Positions 34,784 to 42,623 of a stretch of 64,000 nucleotides of DNA are shown here, piece after piece. The position numbers and the translations under genes were made by a program. Where the stretch lies: the NCBI RefSeq assembly GCF_900102945.1, contig NZ_FNGI01000003.1, positions 248,001 to 312,000 on the forward strand. Direction: 5' to 3'. This DNA is from Modicisalibacter muralis. GTDB lineage: Bacteria > Pseudomonadota > Gammaproteobacteria > Pseudomonadales > Halomonadaceae. The notes beneath the pieces were generated by a model. It saw only the letters and a list, made by a program, of their open reading frames with translations, was not told where the DNA came from and searched no databases. How positions within the stretch are numbered: the stretch's first letter is position 1; every line of letters begins with the position of its first letter.

Positions 34784-35386
34784 ATGGAAGGATTGGCCTT
34801 TCTGGGTCCCGCGGCGCTGTACATGATTTCGATGACCATCACGCCGGGGCCCAACAACCTGATGCTCACGGCATCCGGCGCCAACTATGGTTACTGGCGC
34901 ACGCTGCCGCACATTCTCGGCATCATGTTCGGCTGCCTGGTGTTGTTTTCGGCCATCGCGCTGGGCCTGGGTTTGTTGTTCGAACGCTATCCGCTGTTCC
35001 AGATGGCGCTCAAGATAGCCGGTAGCGCCTACCTGCTCTACCTGGCCTGGAAGATCGCCAGCGCACCACCGCCGGATCTGAGCGTGCGGGGTACCGGGCG
35101 GCCACTGACGTTCTGGCAGGCCGCCGCCTTCCAGTTCGCCAACCCCAAGGCCTGGGTGATGGGTCTGGCCTTGATGGCGGGTTTCCTGCCCGCCGGGGGC
35201 AATACCTGGTGGAACGCCCTGATGCTGGCCGGCTTCGCCGAGTTGATCGCGCTGCCTTGCATCTCGCTATGGGCAGGTTTCGGCATGGCGATCGCCCGCT
35301 ACATCCGCAGCCCACGCAGCTGGCGTATCTTCAACGTCGGCATGGGCGCGATGACCGCCGCCTGCGTGGTTTTCATTCTCGGCTGA
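34784..35386 (+). CDS. LysE/RhtB-family amino acid exporter
   Basis: A 200-residue inner-membrane protein with about six hydrophobic segments. The N-terminal MTITPGPNNLMLTASGANYG is the LysE/RhtB signature, with FQFANPKAWVMGLALMAGF near residue 110. Members export amino acids such as threonine, homoserine or cysteine. It is divergent from a MocR-type regulator and has a matching operator directly before the ATG. No Shine-Dalgarno sequence is seen between the operator and the ATG, so translation could be leaderless or weak. The exported amino acid is unknown. Confidence 0.88.
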   Translation: MEGLAFLGPAALYMISMTITPGPNNLMLTASGANYGYWRTLPHILGIMFGCLVLFSAIALGLGLLFERYPLFQMALKIAGSAYLLYLAWKIASAPPPDLSVRGTGRPLTFWQAAAFQFANPKAWVMGLALMAGFLPAGGNTWWNALMLAGFAELIALPCISLWAGFGMAIARYIRSPRSWRIFNVGMGAMTAACVVFILG

Positions 35387-35500
35387 TAGTCATCGGCGAT
35401 AAGGCCGGGCTTCGTGATTACGAGAAAAGTCTTAAGCCCGGCCAGGATTCGCCGATACAATGGGTTACCTATCCAGGTTTGCAGTACCGGGGCTTCCGCC

Positions 35501-36730
35501 ATGGCGTCAAGCGAGTCTACTCGTACCACCGTACTGTTCGCCCGTCAGCCGATCTACGATCGCCAGCGAGGGCTCGTCGGTTGCGAACTGCTGTTTCGAC
35601 CCTGCCCCGACACCAATGCGTGCAGCATGCCGTTCGATGGCGATATCGCGACGCTGCAGGTCATGATCAGTGCCTTCACCGAGACCAATATCCGTGAGGT
35701 TTGCGAACATACCCCGGCCTATATCAATTTCACCGCCAGCACGCTGAAGACGGAACTGCCCTTCTCGCCAAACGATATGGTCGTCGAGATTCTCGAAACG
35801 GTCGAGGCGGACGCTGAGGTCATCGCCGCGATTCGGCGCTGCCAGGCCCAGGGCTACCGAATCGCGCTAGACGATTACCGCCTGAAGGATATCGACCACC
35901 CGCTGCTGCCCTTCGCCGATATCGTCAAGCTCGACTATCCCCATTTCGATACCATCGAGTTGACACGGCTAGTCGTTGCGCTGAGGCAGGCCTCCCCCCG
36001 CCTGCTGATTCTCGCCGAGAAAATCGAGACCCATGAGGATTTCCTGTGTTGCCTCGAGGCCGGTTGCGACCTTTTCCAGGGTTATTTCCTGGCGCGGCCG
36101 GCGCCGGTGCAGGGCCAGCACATGCCACAGAGCCGGCTTTCGGTCATGCAGTTGCTGGCCAAGCTCAACCACCCCGATGTCAGTATTCGCGAACTGACCG
36201 ACATCGTCCAGCGCGATCCCTTCATGAGCGTCAGGCTGATGAAAATGGCCGATAGTGCCTATTATCGGCGCGCTCACGACATCACCTCGGTACAGATGGC
36301 CGTGACGCTGATCGGCCAGCGTCGAATTCGCAACCTGGCCAGCATGCTGGCGCTGACCAAGCTGGACGACAAGCCCCACGCCCTGCAAAAGCTGGCATTG
36401 ATACGCGGTTATCTGTGTGAGGAACTCGCCGAGCACCTACCCGACAGGCCGACATCGGGCTTCACGGTGGGCCTGTTTTCCTGTCTGGATGCCTTTTTCG
36501 ATCTCCCGCTCGATACCATTCTCGATGACATTCCGCTGCACGACAGCATCAAGCAGGCCATTCTCGCGCACAGCGGTTCCATCGGGCTGATTCTGTCGAC
36601 GGTGCTGCATCTGGAACGCTGTGAACTGGACACTCTCGACTGGCCCGCGCTGGGCGCGCTCGGCATTACCCCCGAACGGCTAAGTCACGCCCAGCAGCAC
36701 GCTATCGAAATCACCAATACACAGTGGTAG
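35501..36730 (+). CDS. EAL-HDOD signalling protein with degenerate EAL domain
   Basis: A 409-residue protein. The N-terminal EAL-like domain (about 10-200) starts VLFARQPIYDRQRGLVGCELLFR and includes DIVKLDYPHFD, LAEKIETHED and GCDLFQGYFLARP. The catalytic EAL is changed to CELL, and several metal-binding acids are missing, so it is probably not a c-di-GMP phosphodiesterase. The C-terminal HDOD domain (about 205-400, MQLLAKLNHPDVSIREL onwards) is a signalling module. Such YuxH/CdgJ-type proteins affect motility or surface behaviour. ATG at 35501 gives the family N-terminus; an in-frame GTG lies at 35414. Confidence 0.85.
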   Translation: MASSESTRTTVLFARQPIYDRQRGLVGCELLFRPCPDTNACSMPFDGDIATLQVMISAFTETNIREVCEHTPAYINFTASTLKTELPFSPNDMVVEILETVEADAEVIAAIRRCQAQGYRIALDDYRLKDIDHPLLPFADIVKLDYPHFDTIELTRLVVALRQASPRLLILAEKIETHEDFLCCLEAGCDLFQGYFLARPAPVQGQHMPQSRLSVMQLLAKLNHPDVSIRELTDIVQRDPFMSVRLMKMADSAYYRRAHDITSVQMAVTLIGQRRIRNLASMLALTKLDDKPHALQKLALIRGYLCEELAEHLPDRPTSGFTVGLFSCLDAFFDLPLDTILDDIPLHDSIKQAILAHSGSIGLILSTVLHLERCELDTLDWPALGALGITPERLSHAQQHAIEITNTQW

Positions 36731-36761
36731 TGCAATTGGCTGGCACTTCATCGCCCGGGTA

Positions 36762-37079
36762 TCAGCCGCAGTTCAACTCGGTGATTCGTCCACTGGCATC
36801 GAGGTGGATATTCAAACGGTCATGACGGTAATCCATGGTGTAGGCCTGCCCCGGTCGAATCACTCGTACGCGCCCGGCATCGCTCTGGGCGGCAATCGTC
36901 TGCTCGAGCGTCGCGCTGTAGGGCTCGCCGCGATACGCCTGCACCTGCGCCGCGCCACACTCACCGCCACTCGACTGGGGCATGGGTGGCGGCCGTGGCG
37001 GCTCCTCCGGCGGTGGTGTCGCCGAACAGGCGGCGAGCAGGCCGGCCGTCAACAGACCCAACGCATATCCTTTGATCAT
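36762..37079 (-). CDS. Peptidase inhibitor I78-family lipoprotein
   Basis: A 105-residue exported lipoprotein. The signal peptide ends in the lipobox LLAAC (Cys near 18), followed by a proline-rich linker (PPPEEPPRPPPMPQ). The C-terminal half has CGAAQVQAYRGEP and RVRVIRPGQAYTMDYRHDRL, ending ELNCG, the I78 pattern of small serine-protease inhibitors. GGAGA lies six bases before the ATG; the longer frame upstream is not coding. It probably sits in the envelope and protects against proteases; the target is unknown. Confidence 0.85.
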   Translation of the reverse strand: MIKGYALGLLTAGLLAACSATPPPEEPPRPPPMPQSSGGECGAAQVQAYRGEPYSATLEQTIAAQSDAGRVRVIRPGQAYTMDYRHDRLNIHLDASGRITELNCG

Positions 37080-37283
37080 CGTGCTTCTCCTGTATTTGAC
37101 CGACGTTATTGGTTCGGCGTCTGGACGCGGCCTTTGCCGATCCTCTAAGGTGCTGAAATGTGGAGCCTCGCGTTCAGTGTGACTAGTCTCAATAGACGCC
37201 GGGCTTAACCAATCGACGCCGCTCGGTAGGTAGCTCACGAGCCAATCTCACGTTTCAAGACATCGCACAGAGGATGAAATCTT

Positions 37284-38231
37284 ATGGTCAGGTTTGGCAA
37301 GCTATTCGGCGTCATGATTGGCGCGGCATTGACGATGAGCCATGTGGTGGCGTCCGAGCCAGGTTCAGTCAAGACCAAGTCGGCGGAACCGATCAGCGTG
37401 GCATCGAAGATCGATACCGAAGGCGCGCTACTCGGCAACATGATCGTCGAGGTGCTGGAGCACGCCGGTTACAAGGTTGAGGACAAGCTACAGTTGGGCC
37501 CGACCAATATCGTGCGCACCGCGCTGCTGGCCGGTGAAATCGATATCTACCCCGAGTACACCGGTAACGGTGCCTTCTTCTCCAACACTGCCGATGACCC
37601 GGCATGGAAAGACCCCCAGAAAGGCTACGAAAAAATCCGCCAGTGGGATCTTGAGCAAAACGACCTGGTATGGCTGACGCCGGCGCCCGCTAATAACACC
37701 TGGGCGATCGCCGTGCGCCAAGACGTTGCCAACGAGCACGACCTGGCGACCATGGCCGATTTCGGCGAATGGGTCAGCGGCGGCGGCGACGTCAAGCTCG
37801 CCGGCTCGGCCGAATTCGTCGAGAGCCCGGCGGCCTTGCCAAGCTTCCAGGAGGCTTACGACTTCACGCTCGGCCAGGACCAGTTGCTGGTACTCTCGGG
37901 CGGCAACACCGCCGCGACCATTCGCGCCGCCGCCGAAGGCACCAGCGGCACCAACGCGGCAATGGTCTACGCCACCGACGGTGCCATCCAGCCCGCCGGA
38001 TTGAAGGTCATGGACGATACCAAGAACGTGCAGATGGTCTACGAGCCGGCGCCGGTGATCCGCAAGCCGGTACTCGATGCCAATCCCGAGATCGCCAAGC
38101 TGCTCGAGCCCGTCTTCGAGTCGCTGGACCGCGAGACACTACAGGAACTCAACAGCCGCATTCAGGTGCAGGGGTTCCCCGCCAGCAAGGTCGCGAAAAC
38201 CTATCTGCAGGAACAGGGTTTCCTGAAATAA
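37284..38231 (+). CDS. osmF: Quaternary-amine ABC transporter substrate-binding protein, OsmF/YehZ-like
   Basis: A 315-residue periplasmic binding protein. The signal peptide (about 1-23) is followed by an OpuAC-type domain with ISVASKIDTEGALLGNMI, GPTNIVRTALLAGEIDIYPEYTG (core LLAGEIDIYPEYTG) and NTAATIRAAAEGTSG. OsmF-type systems carry glycine betaine or related compounds, often with low affinity. It is the first of four genes, followed after 12 bases by the permease, fitting osmoadaptation in a halophile. The exact ligand is not clear from sequence. Confidence 0.9.
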   Translation: MVRFGKLFGVMIGAALTMSHVVASEPGSVKTKSAEPISVASKIDTEGALLGNMIVEVLEHAGYKVEDKLQLGPTNIVRTALLAGEIDIYPEYTGNGAFFSNTADDPAWKDPQKGYEKIRQWDLEQNDLVWLTPAPANNTWAIAVRQDVANEHDLATMADFGEWVSGGGDVKLAGSAEFVESPAALPSFQEAYDFTLGQDQLLVLSGGNTAATIRAAAEGTSGTNAAMVYATDGAIQPAGLKVMDDTKNVQMVYEPAPVIRKPVLDANPEIAKLLEPVFESLDRETLQELNSRIQVQGFPASKVAKTYLQEQGFLK

Positions 38232-38243
38232 CGGCGACGCCTG

Positions 38244-39452
38244 GTGACCTTTCCCAGCTCGCTCGATGACCGCGCGAACACCGCCGGTATCGTTGCCAAC
38301 CGGGTATTGACGACCCTGCTGGTGGCGGCGTTGATCGGCGCCGTCGTGCTGCCGTTCGCCGCCATGGCGCCCAACCGGCTGGTTTCCGGCCAGGCGATTA
38401 GTGTCATCGAAGCGCTGCTGCCCTGGCAGTGGAGCGGGCTTGGCGGCCTGGCGCTGGCATTGGCGCTGTGCGCCCTGCGCCGACCGCTGCCGCCCCGGCG
38501 AGCCCATCTGCTGGTGCTGGTGCTGGCCCCGCTGTGGCTACTGCTGGTGGCTTATGGTCTTGGCGACTACGCCCATCGTGCGCTGCAAGACGCCTCCCCG
38601 GCGGCCCGGGTTTCCCAAAGCGCAGCCTTTTGGGTGCTGGTGTTCTGCCCCACGCTGATGATCGTCGACGCCCTGCAACGGCTGCACGCCGGGCTGGCGC
38701 TACGCAGCGCCTACGCGCTGCCGGTCCTCGTTGGATTGGCGGCGCTGTTTGCCGGCGGGACGTTCGATGCGCTGTCGATCATGCGCGAATATGCCAACAA
38801 CCGCGGCACCTTCGCCGCCGAGTTCAGGATGCATTTGCTGCTGGTGGGCTCGGCGCTGGGGCCGGCGCTGCTAATCGGCCTGCCGCTCGGCCTGCTGGCC
38901 TACCGCCGCCCCGGCGTGCGCGGCCCGTTGTTCGCCACGCTCAACTTCTTCCAGACCGTACCCTCCATCGCACTGTTCGCGCTGCTGGTCGCCCCGTTGT
39001 CGGCACTCAGCGATGCCTTCCCCTTGCTGGACGCGCTGGGCGTGAGCGGGATTGGCGCCACCCCGGCGATCATCGCCCTAATCATGTATTCGCTGCTGCC
39101 GATCGTGCGCAATACCTATGCCGGTTTTGCCGGGGTCGCGCCGGCCACCATCGAGGCCGCGCGCGGCATGGGCATGACGCCGCGCCAACTGCTGTGGCGA
39201 GTCGAGCTACCGCTGGCACTGCCAGTGATCCTCTCAGGGCTACGCATCGTTACCGTGCAGGCTATCGGGCTGACCGCAGTGGCGGCGCTGATCGGTGCCG
39301 GCGGATTGGGCGCCTTCATCTTCCAGGGCCTCGGCCAATACGCCATCGACCTGGTGCTGCTTGGCGCGGTACCGACCATCGCCCTGGCAGTGGTCGCCGA
39401 TTTCGTGCTGCAGATACTCGTCGCCCTGAGCAGACCGGCGGGGGCGCGCTGA
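38244..39452 (+). CDS. yehY: ABC transporter permease, YehY-like
   Basis: A 402-residue membrane protein with about eight or more hydrophobic segments. The N-terminal half is an extra membrane domain as in YehY, and the C-terminal half is the usual ABC permease fold with the EAA loop [26 protein letters not shown] (core EAARGMGMTPRQLLWRVELP). The start is GTG, 12 bases after the osmF stop. It forms the membrane channel with YehW. Confidence 0.88.
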   Translation: MTFPSSLDDRANTAGIVANRVLTTLLVAALIGAVVLPFAAMAPNRLVSGQAISVIEALLPWQWSGLGGLALALALCALRRPLPPRRAHLLVLVLAPLWLLLVAYGLGDYAHRALQDASPAARVSQSAAFWVLVFCPTLMIVDALQRLHAGLALRSAYALPVLVGLAALFAGGTFDALSIMREYANNRGTFAAEFRMHLLLVGSALGPALLIGLPLGLLAYRRPGVRGPLFATLNFFQTVPSIALFALLVAPLSALSDAFPLLDALGVSGIGATPAIIALIMYSLLPIVRNTYAGFAGVAPATIEAARGMGMTPRQLLWRVELPLALPVILSGLRIVTVQAIGLTAVAALIGAGGLGAFIFQGLGQYAIDLVLLGAVPTIALAVVADFVLQILVALSRPAGAR

Positions 39453-39488
39453 TGCATTTCGACACGCTGATGAATTCAGGCAGGAACC

Positions 39489-40547
39489 ATGATTGAACTC
39501 GAAGGCCTGACCAAGACCTACGCCGGCAAGGATGTCGTACAGGACGTCTCGCTGCGGGTGGAGAGTGGCGAGTTCGGCGTGCTGATCGGCCCTTCGGGCT
39601 GCGGCAAGTCGACCACCTTGCGGATGATCAATCGATTGATTCCGCTGACCCGTGGGCGGATCATCCTCGGCGACGAGGATGTAACCCAACTGCCGCCCGA
39701 GCAACTGCGCCGGCGTATCGGATACGCCATTCAGTCGATCGGGCTGTTTCCTCACTGGACGGTGGCCGAGAACATCGCCGTGGTGCCCGGGCTGCTCAAG
39801 TGGGCGAAATCGCGTAGCGATGCGCGCGTCGACGAACTGCTGAACCTCTTTCACCTCGATGCCGGCGAGTTTCGCGACAAGTACCCGCACCAGCTCTCCG
39901 GCGGCCAGGCGCAGCGCGTCGGGGTAGCGCGTGCGTTGGCGGCGGACCCCGAAGTCCTGCTGATGGACGAGCCATTCGGCGCCGTAGACCCGATCACCCG
40001 CGAGGTACTGCAAAACGAGATGCTGCGCGTCCACGCGCAGACCCGCAAGACCATCGTGTTCGTCACCCATGACATGGATGAAGCGCTGAAACTGGCCTCG
40101 CGCATCGCCATTCTCAATGCCGGGCGGCTGGTTCAGTACGATCGCCCCATCGAGCTATTGACCCAACCCGCCGATGATTTCGTCAACGACTTCATCGGCA
40201 AGGCGGACCTGGGCCTCAAGCTGCTCTCGCGCCGCTGGGTGCACCAGTATCAGCGACAGGCTCCGCTATTCGATGACACGACCGCGCAAAGCACCGGCAA
40301 TCAGCACGCCTGGGAAGTGGATGCCCAGCGCCACCCGATTCGCTTGCATGGCGGGCGTCTGGACGGCGACGGCACTCGCCAACGCACCGAGGTCAACGCC
40401 GAGTGGGTCGCCACCGCTGAGATGCCCATGAAGGAGGCGCTATCGCGCATGGTGTGGTTTCGGGTCATGGCGTTGCCGGTAATCGATGCGGAGGGTCGCT
40501 TGATCGGCGAAGTGACCATGCATGGCGTTATGGGGCGTCAGCCGTGA
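39489..40547 (+). CDS. yehX: ABC transporter ATPase, YehX-like, with C-terminal CBS-like region
   Basis: A 352-residue ATPase. Walker A is GPSGCGKST near residue 36, the signature [16 protein letters not shown] near 137, and Walker [13 protein letters not shown] near 157 with the switch VTHDMDE. After residue 240 a further region ends in a CBS-like segment ([20 protein letters not shown]), as in osmolyte ABC ATPases where it senses ionic strength. Only one such repeat is obvious. It overlaps the next gene in a GTGA arrangement. Confidence 0.9.
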   Translation: MIELEGLTKTYAGKDVVQDVSLRVESGEFGVLIGPSGCGKSTTLRMINRLIPLTRGRIILGDEDVTQLPPEQLRRRIGYAIQSIGLFPHWTVAENIAVVPGLLKWAKSRSDARVDELLNLFHLDAGEFRDKYPHQLSGGQAQRVGVARALAADPEVLLMDEPFGAVDPITREVLQNEMLRVHAQTRKTIVFVTHDMDEALKLASRIAILNAGRLVQYDRPIELLTQPADDFVNDFIGKADLGLKLLSRRWVHQYQRQAPLFDDTTAQSTGNQHAWEVDAQRHPIRLHGGRLDGDGTRQRTEVNAEWVATAEMPMKEALSRMVWFRVMALPVIDAEGRLIGEVTMHGVMGRQP

Positions 40548-41299
40548 AGGCATTGGCATTGCGCGCGCCGGTTGCGCAGCGTACCTGGCTGCTGGTAGCG
40601 CTTGGTGCCCTGCTGGTGGCGCTGACGCTTTTCATGCCGGCGCTCGAGCCACTCTTTCGCGCGGCCTTTCCCGAACTCAATAACCCGGTCTATCAGCGCG
40701 AGAGCTTTCTGCAACTGACCCTCGATCATGTGACGCTGGTGCTGGTGTCGTCGCTGATTTCTGTCAGTGTCGGGGTGGGCGCCGGGCTGTTCGTGACCCG
40801 CCGCGCGGGCCGCGAATTCGAGCCGATGGTGTCGTCGTTGGCCGCCATCGGCCAAACCTTTCCACCCGTCGCGGTGCTGGCCATCGTCGTGCCGCTGGCC
40901 GGTTTCGGCTTCGTGCCGACCATCGTCGCGCTGACACTCTACGGCTTGCTGCCGGTGGTGCAGAACACCATCGCCGGGCTGGGCACCGTGCCGCCCAATA
41001 CGCTGGAAGCCGCGCGCGGCACAGGCATGAGCAGCATGCAGATTCTATGGCGTGTCGAACTGCCGCTGGCGATGCGCGTGATCATCGCCGGGGTACGCGT
41101 CTCGGTCATCATCAATATCGGTACCGCGACGATTGGCTCGACAGTGGGCGCACAGAGTCTCGGCACACCGATTATCGCCGGACTGGTGGGCAGCAATATC
41201 GCTTACGTGATTCAGGGGGCGGCGCTGGTGGGGTTGCTGGCGATCGTCACCGATCTGCTGTTCGAGCGCCTGGAGCGACGCTTCACCTTCGGCGGCTGA
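40544..41299 (+). CDS. yehW: ABC transporter permease, YehW-like
   Basis: A 251-residue permease with about six hydrophobic segments. The EAA loop is [29 protein letters not shown] (core [20 protein letters not shown]). GTG is chosen as the start because it overlaps the yehX stop by four bases (GTGA) and the frame upstream of it is the shadow of yehX. It completes the four-gene transporter. Confidence 0.88.
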   Translation: MKALALRAPVAQRTWLLVALGALLVALTLFMPALEPLFRAAFPELNNPVYQRESFLQLTLDHVTLVLVSSLISVSVGVGAGLFVTRRAGREFEPMVSSLAAIGQTFPPVAVLAIVVPLAGFGFVPTIVALTLYGLLPVVQNTIAGLGTVPPNTLEAARGTGMSSMQILWRVELPLAMRVIIAGVRVSVIINIGTATIGSTVGAQSLGTPIIAGLVGSNIAYVIQGAALVGLLAIVTDLLFERLERRFTFGG

Positions 41300-41317
41300 C
41301 GGCGAAAGGCGAGAGCA

Positions 41318-41355
41318 AGAAAAAACGATAGCGCCGCCCGGCCGGAGCCGGGCGG
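41318..41355 (-). terminator. Terminator of the entericidin-type genes
   Basis: A 9-bp perfect stem CCGCCCGGC/GCCGGGCGG with a four-base loop is followed on the minus strand by CGCTATCG and six T residues. It could also stop transcription arriving from yehW on the plus strand. Confidence 0.75.
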
Positions 41356-41362
41356 TAAGGCA

Positions 41363-41494
41363 TCAGGAGGCTTCTTCTTCGATTTCCTCACCAGCATTTT
41401 CGACATCCTCGCCAAAGCCTTCCATGGTGTTGCAGCCGGTCAGCAGACCGCCGCCCAATAGCAGCATAAAGGTCAGTGCAATGATCTTCTTCAT
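41363..41494 (-). CDS. Entericidin-type small lipoprotein (downstream copy)
   Basis: A 43-residue lipoprotein precursor. The signal peptide ends in LLTGC with the lipid-bearing cysteine at 21; the mature 23 residues begin CNTMEGFGEDVENAGEEIEE and are strongly acidic. Entericidin A/B proteins begin CNT-x-x-G-x-G after the lipobox, as here. In E. coli one is a bacteriolytic toxin and the other its antidote; stress-related envelope roles are more likely in general. GGGAGA lies eight bases before the ATG. It lies 95 bases after its paralog. Confidence 0.85.
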   Translation of the reverse strand: MKKIIALTFMLLLGGGLLTGCNTMEGFGEDVENAGEEIEEEAS

Positions 41495-41589
41495 GGCGAT
41501 GTTCTCCCTAACGTGAAGTAGTCAGGTGGCTTGGCCACCTAGTTGCAGCCTAACAGCCCGGCACTTGTCGCGCATAATCGAGGTCGAAC

Positions 41590-41715
41590 TTATTCCGCAG
41601 CCTCTTCGATCTCCGATCCGACCTTTTCGACATCCTGGCCAAAGCCTTCCATGGTGTTGCAGCCCGCCAATGACACCAGCAGGAACAAAGCCGCCAGCAA
41701 GAGTGTGGGTTTCAT
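41590..41715 (-). CDS. Entericidin-type small lipoprotein (upstream copy)
   Basis: A 41-residue lipoprotein precursor with lipobox SLAGC (Cys19). Its mature part shares CNTMEGFG-x-DVE with the neighbouring copy but has GQDVEKVGSEIEEAAE. AAGGAG lies six bases before the ATG. Both copies lack the basic C-terminus of some entericidins. The gene is followed by its paralog and then a terminator. Confidence 0.85.
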   Translation of the reverse strand: MKPTLLLAALFLLVSLAGCNTMEGFGQDVEKVGSEIEEAAE

Positions 41716-41848
41716 ATTCTTCTCCTTATCGATTTACCAAGATACAACCGTTATCACCGATTCGCGGCGTGGCGGCAAGCCTCATTGTCAGCCAGCGCCG
41801 ACTTCGGCGACAAAAGATTAGCCGCGATTGTCACGGTATTTGTGCAAT

Positions 41849-42595
41849 TCATTCGAGTAACAGCCGTAGCACGATCGCGGCGATCATCAGTAAGGTCAGC
41901 ACCTTGATCCACTGGGCGCCGCGCGACCCCATGTTGACCTTCACCGCCAGCCAGGCGCCGGCCATACTGCCAAGCCCCAGTAGCAGGCCGTAGCCCCAGC
42001 GCACCTGATCGTTGAACACGAACAGCGCCAGAGCCGGCAAGGTATAGATCAGGATGATAAGAACCTTGAACACGTTGACCTGCGCCAGGTCTATTTTCAG
42101 CATGCGGTAAAGCACCACGATGAACAGTACGCCGACGCCGACCTGGATGAAGCCGCCGTACACGCCGATGACGAACATCGCCAGATAGACCGGTAGTGTC
42201 AGCCGTTCCACGCTCAACGCACGGGTATCGAGCTTGGGCTGCGGGAGTAGCATCATTACCGAGGACGCGATCATCACCGTTATCAACACCGCCTCGAATA
42301 GCGCATCCGGGACGCGCAGGGCCAGCCAGGCGCCAAGTAGCGAGCCAAGCACCGCCGGTACCGACAGGCGTAGACTGATACCCACTTCACGGGCGCCGGC
42401 ACGGAAAAAACTGCCCGTGGCCATGATGCTCTGCAGCACGATGCTCACGCGATTGGTACCATTGGCGACCTGCGGCGATAACCCCAGGAATATCAGCAGT
42501 GGCAAAGTCAGCATCGAGCCACCGGCCGACAGCACATTGATGAAACCGGCGATCCCGCCAATCGCTACCAGCGCCATCCCTTCCAACAGGGTCAT
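41849..42595 (-). CDS. TauE/SafE-family anion permease
   Basis: A 248-residue membrane protein with about eight hydrophobic segments. The N-terminal VAIGGIAGFINVLSAGGSML with FLGLSPQVANGTNRV and the internal FIQVGVGVLF match the TauE/SafE family, whose members export sulfite or sulfoacetate or import other organic anions. It begins 28 bases after the TRAP permease stop on the same strand, so it is probably part of the TRAP operon. The substrate is unknown; sulfite export would fit if the TRAP system imports an organosulfonate. Confidence 0.88.
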   Translation of the reverse strand: MTLLEGMALVAIGGIAGFINVLSAGGSMLTLPLLIFLGLSPQVANGTNRVSIVLQSIMATGSFFRAGAREVGISLRLSVPAVLGSLLGAWLALRVPDALFEAVLITVMIASSVMMLLPQPKLDTRALSVERLTLPVYLAMFVIGVYGGFIQVGVGVLFIVVLYRMLKIDLAQVNVFKVLIILIYTLPALALFVFNDQVRWGYGLLLGLGSMAGAWLAVKVNMGSRGAQWIKVLTLLMIAAIVLRLLLE

Positions 42596-42623
42596 GCTCG
42601 CTGCTCCATCGTCATCCTCTCGC

